Source of the DNA: an uncultured Planctomycetota bacterium
GTDB lineage: Bacteria > Planctomycetota > Phycisphaerae > UBA1845 > Fen-1342
Reading direction: 5' to 3'
Assembly: GCA_900696525.1 (NCBI GenBank)
Contig: CAADGL010000010.1
Span: 62,001-126,000 of the forward strand
DNA length: 64,000 nucleotides
A model generated the notes under the pieces. It was not told where the DNA came from, did not search any database, and saw nothing but the letters and a program-made list of their open reading frames with translations. The translations under genes were made by a program, and so were the position numbers. Positions 8,817-16,764 of this stretch are shown here, piece by piece (the first letter of the stretch is position 1; each line of letters begins with the position of its first letter).

Positions 8817-10994
8817 TCAGCGCCAGCGATCCGGCAGCATGTCCGAGCGGCCGGCCGCCTCGTAGGCGCTCTGGATGTAGGCGCGTGCATCCCAGAACAT
8901 CAGCCTGCGGACGTGGCCGTCGGCGAAGAGCAGGACGACCTCGAACTCCTGCGGCTCGTGCTGAAACGCCAGCACGAGCTCCGACGGGTTGCGAAGCTGC
9001 GACATGCGCTTTCCGGGCGCGATGTACGTGTACGAGACGGTGCCGGGCGCGTCAAACGGCGACGTCAGCGCCTCGCGCGGCACGTGTCCGCTCGTAACCA
9101 GCGCCTCGAGCGACTCGGGCAAGGCTTCCTTGTGCTCCGCGGAGTAGGCGTGCACCGCCATGCCGATCATCTTCAACTGCGACATCGCCTTGACGAAACG
9201 CGCCTGCTGCCGCGCTTCCTGCAAGGCCGGCAGCAACCCTCCGGCGCCGACCGCGGCGATCCCCAGAGTCACGCCCGAGACGGACAGCAGGTCATCCGGA
9301 CCGACCGAATCGTAGTACACGCCGTCCGGCGTGACGGCGGTCACGCCGATCCCGAGCCGGGCGGCGCGTGCCCGCTGCTCCACGCTCTGAAGCGCCGCGA
9401 TGTCCGCGGGCATGTACGGCGCCATCAACGAGTGCGCCGCCATCAGCAGGTGCAGAATGAACGGATAGACCTGCCGCGTGAAGTACTCCGAGTTGCAGAC
9501 CGAGAAGTTCACGACCTCCTTCGGCAGGCCCGGCCGCACCTGCTTGACGTCCGGGTGATCGAGAATACTGCCCTTGCGCTGCTGGGCGTCCACCTGCGGC
9601 AACGCCGCGGCGACGGTCTGCGGTATCAGCCCGAACACGCAACGATCATCGACGAAGGCCCAGGCCGGGGCGAATGGCGACGGAACGCCGCCGAGGACGA
9701 CGTACTCGACCTTGTGCTCGTCGTACATGCGGCTCTTGAGTTGCAGTTGCACGTTCCCCTGCCGGGCCAGCGGCGTCACGAGCTCGATGATGCGCTTGAT
9801 GATGCCGTCGAGCCCGGCGGCGTCGCGCACTTCGACGACGGCGACGGTTCCCGTCAGCATGATGCCCCCGTGGGCGGGCGCGTCGAAGACGGCCCACGTG
9901 TCGCCGAGGGCGGGCAGCAGGTGATCCGTGATCGAAAAGCCGAGCACGGTGCGCATCATGGTCAAACCGCCCTCGATGGCCGGCATGATCTCGGGGTCGA
10001 TCTCGTCCAGCGGCTGCCGCAGGTCGTTCCAGAGCGCCGCAAGGTCGAGGTTGCCGACGGCTCCCCAGTACGCGTCGCGCGGGATGAGTTGCAGGTCGGC
10101 GTCGGTGAGCGGCTTCTGGTGATAGAGCTTGCCGACGCCGCGCTTCTCGCCCGGCATGCGCAGCAGCGCCCGGCTGCGCGAGCCGTAGTCCGACTGCTCG
10201 ACGTGCCAGTAGTATGAGCGGAAATCACCCAGGGCCAGCGCGTCGCACACGCGCCGGGCGCGGGCCGCGTCCGTCCCGCCGAGCTCGCCCGATTCCCGGA
10301 GCATCTCGAATATCTGCGGCATGCCGACCCGCGTGAAATCGCCGAACAGGCAGAACATCCACGCGCCCTTGCCGGGCGCGATCCTGGCACGCGCCTGCTT
10401 GAACTCCGCGTTGTCGGTCAGACCCGCCGCCTTGCCCGCCAGGCACGCCGCCGTCTGCCGGGCCGCGGCTTCGCCGTACGCCAGCAGCACAAGGCTCCCG
10501 TGCCGGCCCCAGTAGACGACGCCCTCCTCCGGCCCGGGAACGCGCGAGAGCGCCACGCCCTCCAGCGTCGCCGCCTGCCTCGCCGCGCCTGACGCCGCCG
10601 GCAGCACCGCGTCCAGGCGCTGCGCCAGGCCGGCCGCGTCCCCGCCGCCGTCGAGCACGACCGCGAACTGCACGTCGAGACCGCCGGTCTTCGGCGCGAG
10701 GAACACGGCCAGCCCGCCCGAGCCGCGGGCCGCCATCAGCACGGCCTGGATCAGCCGTGCCGCGGGCCGCTCTTCGTCGTCCGGCAGCTCAAAACGCTCT
10801 TTGAGCATGGTCGTCAGCGCATTCGGATCGAGCGCGTCGAGGCCTAGCGGCATCAGCAGGTCGGACCAGCCGAAGTACACGGCGGCGGTCTGGGGCAGAT
10901 GCTGCGCGAGGTCCGCCGCCCGCCCGCCGGGCAACGGACCGCCAGCAAGCCACAGCACGATCACGACTGCAAGTCTTGCCACGCTCGATTTCAT
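8817..10994 (-). CDS. Large secreted protein with internal pseudopilin-like segment
   Basis: 725 residues with an N-terminal signal peptide (ARLAVVIVLWLAGG...GRAADL). The first 500 residues resemble planctomycete DUF3352-like surface proteins: repeated alpha/beta blocks such as QTAAVYFGWSD and DTWAVFDAPAHGGIMLTGTV. From about residue 570 there is SGVTLGIAAVGAGGLLPALQ followed by EARQQARFVKAMSQLKMIGMA. This copies the helix-plus-ARE..R...L.QL pattern of pseudopilin N-termini, but inside the chain and without a prepilin cleavage site. A C-terminal part like pilin globular domains (SPFDAPGTVSYTYIAPG, LLFADGHVRRL) follows. Function unknown; probably an envelope protein. Not overlapping its neighbours; an isolated TATAAT lies upstream. 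Confidence 0.75.
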   Translation of the reverse strand: MKSSVARLAVVIVLWLAGGPLPGGRAADLAQHLPQTAAVYFGWSDLLMPLGLDALDPNALTTMLKERFELPDDEERPAARLIQAVLMAARGSGGLAVFLAPKTGGLDVQFAVVLDGGGDAAGLAQRLDAVLPAASGAARQAATLEGVALSRVPGPEEGVVYWGRHGSLVLLAYGEAAARQTAACLAGKAAGLTDNAEFKQARARIAPGKGAWMFCLFGDFTRVGMPQIFEMLRESGELGGTDAARARRVCDALALGDFRSYYWHVEQSDYGSRSRALLRMPGEKRGVGKLYHQKPLTDADLQLIPRDAYWGAVGNLDLAALWNDLRQPLDEIDPEIMPAIEGGLTMMRTVLGFSITDHLLPALGDTWAVFDAPAHGGIMLTGTVAVVEVRDAAGLDGIIKRIIELVTPLARQGNVQLQLKSRMYDEHKVEYVVLGGVPSPFAPAWAFVDDRCVFGLIPQTVAAALPQVDAQQRKGSILDHPDVKQVRPGLPKEVVNFSVCNSEYFTRQVYPFILHLLMAAHSLMAPYMPADIAALQSVEQRARAARLGIGVTAVTPDGVYYDSVGPDDLLSVSGVTLGIAAVGAGGLLPALQEARQQARFVKAMSQLKMIGMAVHAYSAEHKEALPESLEALVTSGHVPREALTSPFDAPGTVSYTYIAPGKRMSQLRNPSELVLAFQHEPQEFEVVLLFADGHVRRLMFWDARAYIQSAYEAAGRSDMLPDRWR

Positions 10995-11052
10995 GGGCGC
11001 GTCCTTTCCTGAACGGTTTCCTCGTCAAACCCGCGACGGTTCGGACGACGGC

Positions 11053-11058
11053 ATTATA
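11053..11058 (-). promoter_or_regulatory. Minus-10-like TATAAT upstream of the secreted protein gene
   Basis: A perfect TATAAT on the minus strand 59 bases upstream of the ATG at 10994. No good -35 hexamer is seen at 16-18 bases spacing, so this is weak. Confidence 0.35.
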
Positions 11059-11129
11059 CTTGCCGGTCGGCTAACACTCACGGCGCTCCGGCGACGCCGG
11101 TAAGCGGCTGTTTTCCCGGGGGGTGACCA

Positions 11130-11957
11130 GTGCATCTACTCGGCGTTGTGCCCTATCTGAACTCGCGGCCGCTCATTGACGGTCTGCTCGATGATCCGCG
11201 GCTCGATCTGCGTTTCGACGTGCCGTCGCGCCTGGCCGAGCCGCTGCTCGCCGGAAAGTTCGACGTCGCGCTCGTGCCGATCATCGACGTCATCCGCAGC
11301 GCCGGCCGGCTGAGCGTCATCTGCGACGCCTGCATCGCCTGCGACGGCGAGACCATGACCGTTCGCGTCTTCTCGCAGATTCCGCCGCACCGCATCGAGA
11401 CCCTGCGCGTCGACGGCGATTCGCACACATCCGTCGCGCTCGTCCGCATTCTGTGGCAGGAGCTCTTCGACCGCCGCATCGAGCTGGTCGGCTTCGACGC
11501 TCGCCACGACGGGCTGGAAGACTGCCCCGCCGTCCTGCTCATCGGAGACAAGGTGGTGGCCGGCGGCAAGCGCCGGGGCTTCGCGTACGAGGTGGATCTC
11601 GGGGGCGCGTGGCGGCAGCACACGGGGCTGCCGTTCGTCTTCGCGGTCTGGGCGGCGCCGAGCGCGGCGCTGCGGGCCGATCCGGCGCGCTTCGCCGAGG
11701 TCGCCGGGTTGCTGAGCGCGGCGCGCGATCGCGGCGTGCTGCGCGCCCGGGAGATCGCCGAGCAGGAGGGCCCGCGGCGCTGGTGGCCGGTCGAGCTGGC
11801 GTCGCGCTACCTGACGCGCTGCCTGACGTTCAGGCTCGATGCGCGATACGTTGAGGGCGCCAACCTGTTCGCCCAGCTTGCGGCCCGCCACCGAATCGTC
11901 TCGGGCCCGGCTGAGATCGCTTGGCCCGCGGCGCTCTGCGCGCCGGCGGCCTCGTAG
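11130..11957 (+). CDS. mqnA: Chorismate dehydratase (menaquinone futalosine pathway)
   Basis: 275 residues matching MqnA: VVPYLNSRPL at the N-terminus, then FDVALVPIIDVIRS, VRVFSQIPPHRIETLRVD and SHTSVALVRILW. MqnA dehydrates chorismate to 3-enolpyruvylbenzoate, the first step of the futalosine route to menaquinone, in the cytoplasm. GLPFVFAVWAA is the conserved ligand-pocket strand. The GTG at 11130 is preferred, with a G-rich stretch just upstream (11118-11123). No other mqn genes are adjacent. It converges closely on prfA (three bases between stops). The presence of this gene fits an anaerobically respiring organism with menaquinone, in keeping with the nos operon in this window. Confidence 0.9.
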   Translation: MHLLGVVPYLNSRPLIDGLLDDPRLDLRFDVPSRLAEPLLAGKFDVALVPIIDVIRSAGRLSVICDACIACDGETMTVRVFSQIPPHRIETLRVDGDSHTSVALVRILWQELFDRRIELVGFDARHDGLEDCPAVLLIGDKVVAGGKRRGFAYEVDLGGAWRQHTGLPFVFAVWAAPSAALRADPARFAEVAGLLSAARDRGVLRAREIAEQEGPRRWWPVELASRYLTRCLTFRLDARYVEGANLFAQLAARHRIVSGPAEIAWPAALCAPAAS

Positions 11958-11960
11958 GCG

Positions 11961-13073
11961 CTACAGGCTCTCCAGCCGGGCTTGCAGGTCTTTCTGCCGC
12001 AGCGCCTCGTGGAACGGCTCGAGGCGGCCTTCGACGACGACCGCGTTGATGTCGAAGATGTCGATGCCGACGCGGTGGTCCGTCACGCGGTTCTGCGGAT
12101 AATTGTACGTGCGGATACGGTCGCTGCGGTCACCGCTGCCGACCATGCTCCTGCGCTCGGCGCTCAGCCGGCGCTGCTGCTCGACCAGGAAGTGCTCGTA
12201 GACGCGGCTCAGGAGGATGCGGCGGGCCTTGGCTCGGTTCTTGTGCTGGCTCTTCTCGTCGCGCATCGACACGGTGATGCCGGTCGGAATGTGCTCGAGC
12301 TTGACCGCGCTCTCCACCTTGTTCACGTTCTGCCCGCCCGGACCGCCGGCGCGGCTCACGTGCTCCAGCACGTCCTTGTCCCAATTGATCTCGACCTCCA
12401 CTTCCTCCGGCTCGGGCAGGACGGCGACCGTGGCGGCGGAGGTGTGGATGCGGCCCTGGGCCTCCGTCTTCGGCACGCGCTGCACGCGGTGGCCACCGCC
12501 CTCAAAACGGAGATCGACGTAGACCTCCTCGCCCGTGACGCTCAGGATCGCCTCGCGCACACCCCCGGCGTCACCGTGCGACAGGCTCAGAACCTCGGTC
12601 CTGAAACCGTGGCGGGCCGCGTAGGCCTGGTACATCCCCAGCAGGTCGCCGGCGAAGAGCGCGGCCTCATCGCCGCCGGTGCCGGCGCGGATCTCGAGCA
12701 GGATGCTGTGCACCCGGGCCTCGTCGCCGGTGACAAGCTTCTCCTGGAGATGCGCGAGCAGCTCTGACCGCCGCGCTTCCAGCCCCGCCAGCTCCTCGCG
12801 GGCCAACGCCCGCAAGTCGGCGTCCTGGGCCGGATCGTCGAGGATCGACTGCGTCTCGTTGAGTTGATCGGTGACGCGGCGGTACTCGCGGTACGGCTTG
12901 CAGACCTTCTCGAGCTGGCCGTGCTCCTGCGCGAGCTTGACGATCAGCACCCCGTTCGATGCAACCTCGGGCTGGTTCATCTGCGCCGCGACTTCATCGC
13001 AGCGGCGCTGCATCTCGGCCAGGCGCGCCATCCACGGCGGATCGGTGATTCTGGCGTTCACGGCATCAGGCAT
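11961..13073 (-). CDS. prfA: Peptide chain release factor 1
   Basis: 370 residues. The peptidyl-tRNA hydrolysis motif GGPGGQNVNK is present. The codon-recognition loop reads HRVQRVPKTEAQGRIHTSA, the P-x-T type of RF1 (UAA/UAG), not the SPF of RF2. The segment RDEKSQHKNRAKA and the C-terminal RSDRIRTYNYPQNRVTDHR also match RF1. The ATG at 13073 is chosen because GGAG sits at 13081-13084 with seven bases of spacing; an in-frame ATG at 13112 lacks this. The gene is downstream of rpmE, but a strong terminator intervenes. The usual partner prmC is absent here. Confidence 0.96.
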   Translation of the reverse strand: MPDAVNARITDPPWMARLAEMQRRCDEVAAQMNQPEVASNGVLIVKLAQEHGQLEKVCKPYREYRRVTDQLNETQSILDDPAQDADLRALAREELAGLEARRSELLAHLQEKLVTGDEARVHSILLEIRAGTGGDEAALFAGDLLGMYQAYAARHGFRTEVLSLSHGDAGGVREAILSVTGEEVYVDLRFEGGGHRVQRVPKTEAQGRIHTSAATVAVLPEPEEVEVEINWDKDVLEHVSRAGGPGGQNVNKVESAVKLEHIPTGITVSMRDEKSQHKNRAKARRILLSRVYEHFLVEQQRRLSAERRSMVGSGDRSDRIRTYNYPQNRVTDHRVGIDIFDINAVVVEGRLEPFHEALRQKDLQARLESL

Positions 13074-13217
13074 CGCAAATCTCCGGATCCGAGTCCAAGG
13101 CGCAAGCATCACCCTCCGCCGCGCGGGTCAGCGCGTCGCGGGCGGCGGCATCCGGACCGGCGGCGCCTCGGATCGGCCCCGGCGATAGCGCTTCGGGCTC
13201 GGTTCATTCAACTCGCC

Positions 13218-13260
13218 AAAAAAGGGAGACGGCCCGGCGCACAACGCGCGGACCGTCTCC
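13218..13260 (-). terminator. Rho-independent terminator of rpmE
   Basis: On the minus strand, an 8-bp stem GGAGACGG/CCGTCTCC (13253-13260 with 13225-13232) with additional internal GC pairing is followed by a run of six T (13218-13223). It lies 20 bases after the rpmE stop and before the prfA start, so the two genes are probably separate transcripts. Confidence 0.85.
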
Positions 13261-13279
13261 GGTTGAGCTGCGAACGTCG

Positions 13280-13534
13280 CTACTTCGTGCCGGCCTTGGC
13301 GCCCTTCGTCCCAGCCGCCGCCGGCTTCTGGAAGTAATTGCCGGCGAACTTCTTCTGGAAGCGCTCGACCCGGCCCGCGGCGTCGACGAACTTCTGCCGG
13401 CCGGTGTAGAACGGGTGACACGCGGCGCAGATGTCGACCTTGATCTCCTTCCGCGTCGCCCGCGTCATGAACTCGTTGCCGCAGGCGCAGTGCACCTTGG
13501 CCTCGACGTATTCAGGATGAATGCCTTTCTTCAT
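13280..13534 (-). CDS. rpmE: 50S ribosomal protein bL31, zinc-binding type
   Basis: 84 residues starting [20 protein letters not shown]. The cysteine pairs CAC and CAAC ([13 protein letters not shown]) correspond to the four zinc ligands of the C+ form of L31, so this is the zinc-containing paralogue. The conserved [22 protein letters not shown] block follows. A GGGAG at 8 bases upstream supports the ATG at 13534. The tail ([15 protein letters not shown]) is a short basic extension. A convincing terminator follows the gene. Confidence 0.96.
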   Translation of the reverse strand: MKKGIHPEYVEAKVHCACGNEFMTRATRKEIKVDICAACHPFYTGRQKFVDAAGRVERFQKKFAGNYFQKPAAAGTKGAKAGTK

Positions 13535-13756
13535 CTGCCCGGCTCCCGCATGTTGCGCAACCGATCCGGGGACCCGCTGCACGGGCCCGCGACCCCGGCC
13601 GGACTCCGCCGACCGTCAAGCCCCGTATTATTGCCGGCAACCGCCCGCCTTGCAACCCGGTCCGCCGCCGACGCACTGGTAGGCAGTGGTAAAATTTGCT
13701 GTACCAGTACCGCGGCCGACGTGATATCCCTTTCCCCCCCGCCGTAGAATGGCTGC

Positions 13757-14398
13757 ATGATGGCACTCTTCCGCAGCCAACGGCCCCCCGTGCACAAGGC
13801 GACCTTTGCGATGGCGCTCGCGAGCATTGCGGCGCTGGCCGGCTGCCCCCAGGGCGCCGTCGATGACCGGCCCGTTCAGCCCCGCATCACCCTGTCGGCC
13901 ACGCGGGGCCCCGCCCCGTTTCGCGTCGCCGTCTCGGCGGCCGAATCAACCGCCAATGGCGCCGCCATCGTCGCCTACGCATGGGACTTCGCCGGCCAAG
14001 CCAGCGCCACGGGACCCGAAGCGGTCCACCTGTTCGAGGCGCCCGGCCGCTACCGCATCACGTTGACCGTGACCGACTCGCTGAACCGCGCCGCTACTAC
14101 GGTCGCCGAGGTCCGCGCCGAGGGCGGGACTGCGACGGCGGTCCTAGCCGCGACACCGGTGGAGGGTGTCGCGCCGCTGCTGGTCCATTTCGACGGCCGC
14201 AGCAGCTCGGCTGGGTTGGACGCGATCCTCGACTACTATTGGAACTTCGGCGATGGGGCCACGTCGCGGGAAGCCGCCCCGGTGCACATCTACAATCGTC
14301 CGGGAACGTTCACGGCGACGCTGCGTGTCGTCAGCGGCGGCGGAGCGGAAGACACCGCCCAGGTCTCGATCGCCATCTCGCCAAAGCCGGATGGGTGA
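13757..14398 (+). CDS. PKD-domain lipoprotein
   Basis: 213 residues. A signal peptide ends in lipobox LAGC (ASIAALAGCPQG), so the protein is probably lipid-anchored. Two PKD (Ig-like beta sandwich) domains follow: one around residues 45-120 (AYAWDFAGQA, YRITLTVTDS) and one around 125-210 (DYYWNFGDGATS, the classical WNFGDG signature, then FTATLRVVSGGG). PKD domains usually mediate protein or carbohydrate contacts outside the cell. Two adjacent ATG codons (13757 and 13760) are both possible starts. It is divergent from rpmE and followed by a region with minus-strand small ORFs. Confidence 0.82.
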   Translation: MMALFRSQRPPVHKATFAMALASIAALAGCPQGAVDDRPVQPRITLSATRGPAPFRVAVSAAESTANGAAIVAYAWDFAGQASATGPEAVHLFEAPGRYRITLTVTDSLNRAATTVAEVRAEGGTATAVLAATPVEGVAPLLVHFDGRSSSAGLDAILDYYWNFGDGATSREAAPVHIYNRPGTFTATLRVVSGGGAEDTAQVSIAISPKPDG

Positions 14399-14437
14399 AC
14401 CAACGCCGACCGGCGGCCGCCCGCGTCAGCCCGGAAG

Positions 14438-14464
14438 AAAAAAAAACCACGCCGGGCGGCGTGG
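14438..14464 (-). terminator. Strong Rho-independent terminator for the small minus-strand ORFs
   Basis: On the minus strand CCACGCC-GCCC-GGCGTGG (14464-14447) forms a perfect 7-bp stem with a 4-base loop, followed by nine T (14446-14438). It lies 51 bases after the stop of the 39-residue ORF. Confidence 0.88.
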
Positions 14465-14515
14465 CCTGCACCTCAGGCGCGCCTGTTCGCTTGGCATCGA
14501 ACGGCGACGCCGGCG

Positions 14516-14635
14516 TCAGACGATCATCAGAGCAATCAGCAGCAGCATGCTGCCGAGCCAGAGCGCAGTAGCCACAATGGCGCTGGCGGCACGCTCCTTC
14601 GAGGTGTAATTCTTCGCGAAGAACGCTTCGGGCAC
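14516..14635 (-). CDS. Small single-helix membrane protein candidate (39 aa)
   Basis: A GTG-started frame of 39 residues: a polar half (VPEAFFAKNYTSKERAAS) followed by one hydrophobic helix (ALWLGSMLLLIALMIV) ending at the stop. The length and the helix fit a small membrane peptide. It starts five bases after the stop of the 24-residue ORF and is followed by a strong terminator, which argues for a real transcript. No similarity recognised. Confidence 0.5.
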   Translation of the reverse strand: MPEAFFAKNYTSKERAASAIVATALWLGSMLLLIALMIV

Positions 14636-14639
14636 GGGA

Positions 14640-14714
14640 TCAGCCCTCAGCCGCGAGCAGCACCCACTCGATGATGCCCAACAGGATGTTCCAGATCTCA
14701 TTGACCCAGCCCAT
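14640..14714 (-). CDS. 24-residue amphipathic peptide candidate
   Basis: A short frame with a good ribosome-binding site (GGAGAG four bases before the ATG). The product begins MGWVNEIWNILLGIIEWVLL and ends AAEG: three Trp and three Glu on a hydrophobic helix. It immediately precedes the 39-residue membrane ORF. Too short for gene callers. The ribosome-binding site, tight spacing and downstream terminator are the only evidence; it could also be a leader peptide. Confidence 0.45.
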   Translation of the reverse strand: MGWVNEIWNILLGIIEWVLLAAEG

Positions 14715-15043
14715 GATGCTCTCCAGACGGACGGCGTTATGGACCCAACCAACAATAAGTATAACGCGCAACCGCTGCGCCGCCAGCCGAAATCCGCGCA
14801 ACTTTTTGACTTTCGGACGTTTTTTTTCAAGCTGTGACGTCCACTCTGCCGACACCGCCGCCCCTCGAATATCGTCCGCCCCAGCGCGAAATCACCTATG
14901 ACGGCCGCGCCGGAATGTCGGCCGGCCAGACTTGCGACAGTCGGGACCAGGACGTTACACTTTGAAAACACAAGGGTTACGATTGGCACCTGCCGGTCCA
15001 GGATATACCCGCGGTCGGCTGCCCCTTTGAGGAGTACGTAACC
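14715..15043. other. Divergent intergenic region between small ORFs and the FHA gene
   Basis: AT-richer than its surroundings. On the minus strand a TATACT (14757-14762) precedes the small ORFs; on the plus strand a promoter-like pair precedes the FHA gene (separate entry). No protein gene is supported. Confidence 0.5.
14932..14960 (+). promoter_or_regulatory. Sigma-70-type promoter candidate for the FHA-kinase pair
   Basis: TTGCGA (14932-14937), 17 bases, then TTACAC (14955-14960). The start of transcription would lie near 14967, about 75 bases upstream of the ATG at 15044. Confidence 0.45.
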
Positions 15044-16648
15044 ATGTTCGGCCACTGGCTTAACGCGCGGCTCAAGTCCGCCCGACTGGCCCTCCAGAAC
15101 GGCCGGCTCGACGATGCGTTCGGCCAGTTGGCTCGTCCCGACACTCTTGGCGATGCCGCCGCCGCCCCCCTTCTGGACGAACTGGCACGCTCCCTGGCCG
15201 CCCGCGCCCGCCTACACCTCCAGGCCGGCCGTTATCGCGAAGCCATCGGCGACCTCGACCGCCTGGCCGCCATCGGCCGCGAAGACCACGAGGCCAACGC
15301 CCTGAGAGAGCGGGCGGCGGGCGAATGGAGGCACCGCCTAGAGCGGCATCGAAACCTTGACGACGCCCAGCGCGAAGCCGCCGAACGCATTCACCTGGGC
15401 CGGCTCGAGTCCGGCCGGCTGGCGGTCGAACGGATCGAGGACGCGCCCCGCCGCGAGCAACTGCGCGAGGCGCTCGACCTCCGCGTTCAGCGCTGCGAGC
15501 AACTGCTCGACCGGGCCGTCGAGGCCCAGGCCTCCGGCGACCTTCTCAACGCCTGCCGGCTATGGGGCGAGGCCGTCGCGCGCCACGGCAGCACGCGCCG
15601 CGCCGACGAGCTGGCGCGCGAGCTCCTGCCCGCCATCCGGGCCCAGGTGTCTGACTGGCTGCGCGCTGGCCGCCTCGACCGCTTCCGCGCCGCCGTGCGC
15701 TCGGCCGGCGTGCTGCGGCAGCTCGACCCGCACTGGAGCGAGCTGGAGCGCGACGCCAGCCTCGTGCAGATCGCAGGAAACCAGCTCGCGGCGGGCGAGT
15801 TCGGCAAGCTGCGCGAGACGCTCGTGCGGTTGGCGGGCGCCCACGCCGACGCCCAGTGGATCGCGCCGCTGCTGGAGGCGGTGCGCGACATCCTCGAGGC
15901 CGAAGAGCGACTGCTTGCGTCGCCGCTCGGCATGATCGACCCGGCGTTACGAAGTTCGGCGCGTTTTTTAAGCGCGGCGGGCGCGAGCGATGCCCATAAT
16001 AGCGAGCAGGCCGTCGTCGCCGCGCCGGAAGAAGCGGGGGCCGCCATGGAGCTGAGTGGTCGCGGGCTGCTGTTGCTGGTGGATGGAACGGGAAGCTGCC
16101 TGCTGCTGCCGCGCCCGCGCGTGCGGCTGGGGCGCGAGGGCAGTGGGGTCGAGGTGCCGCTGCCGGGGCCGCTCCAGGCGCATCACGCGGACATCGTGCG
16201 CGAGGGCGAGGACTACTTTCTGGAGGCCCGCGGGCGGGTGCGCGTGAATCACCGGCCGGCGCAGCGCGTGCTGCTGCGCGACGGCGATCGGATCGTGCTC
16301 GGCGAGAGCGCCAAGATGACGTTTCACCAGCCCAGCGCCAAGAGCGCGACCGCCGTGCTGAAGCTGTCGAGCCGCTCGCGCCTGGCGCAGGACGTCGAGT
16401 GCATCGTGCTGTTCGACGGCGCGTGCACGCTGGGGCCGCAAGCCAGCGCCCACGTGCGCACGCGCGAGGGTGACACGCGCGTCGTGCTCTACGAGTGGGA
16501 AGGGCGCCTCTACGGCCGCAGCGACCCGTCAGGCGCGGCCCGGCCCGGGCGCGGCGCGCCGCTCCTGGCAGGCCAGACGCGCGACTTCGGCGACGTTCGT
16601 ATCACGGTGAAGGCGTACGACCCCGCCAGCCGGGGTCGCGTGGCCTGA
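15044..16648 (+). CDS. FHA-domain protein with helical N-terminal repeats
   Basis: 534 residues. The first 300 are helical with TPR-like or coiled segments (SARLALQNGRLDDAFGQL, ARLHLQAGRYREAIGDL). An FHA-like domain spans about 350-430: LLLPRPRVRLGREGSGVEV, LQAHHADIVREGEDYFLEA and VNHRPAQRVLLRDGDRIVLG. FHA domains bind phosphothreonine peptides. The N of the usual N-G pair is kept as N-H. The kinase gene begins 117 bases downstream, so this is a plausible substrate or scaffold of that kinase. GAGGAG upstream of the ATG supports the start. No signal peptide or membrane helix, so cytoplasmic. Confidence 0.78.
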   Translation: MFGHWLNARLKSARLALQNGRLDDAFGQLARPDTLGDAAAAPLLDELARSLAARARLHLQAGRYREAIGDLDRLAAIGREDHEANALRERAAGEWRHRLERHRNLDDAQREAAERIHLGRLESGRLAVERIEDAPRREQLREALDLRVQRCEQLLDRAVEAQASGDLLNACRLWGEAVARHGSTRRADELARELLPAIRAQVSDWLRAGRLDRFRAAVRSAGVLRQLDPHWSELERDASLVQIAGNQLAAGEFGKLRETLVRLAGAHADAQWIAPLLEAVRDILEAEERLLASPLGMIDPALRSSARFLSAAGASDAHNSEQAVVAAPEEAGAAMELSGRGLLLLVDGTGSCLLLPRPRVRLGREGSGVEVPLPGPLQAHHADIVREGEDYFLEARGRVRVNHRPAQRVLLRDGDRIVLGESAKMTFHQPSAKSATAVLKLSSRSRLAQDVECIVLFDGACTLGPQASAHVRTREGDTRVVLYEWEGRLYGRSDPSGAARPGRGAPLLAGQTRDFGDVRITVKAYDPASRGRVA

Positions 16649-16764
16649 GCCAAGCGCGGGGCGGCCTCGGGGTGTCCCCGTCGGCGCTTTGCCGGACTGG
16701 CCAGAATGGGATTGACGGCGTTTCGTGGCCGCGTCTGGGCCAGAGGCGCCGTGGAGGACACGCG

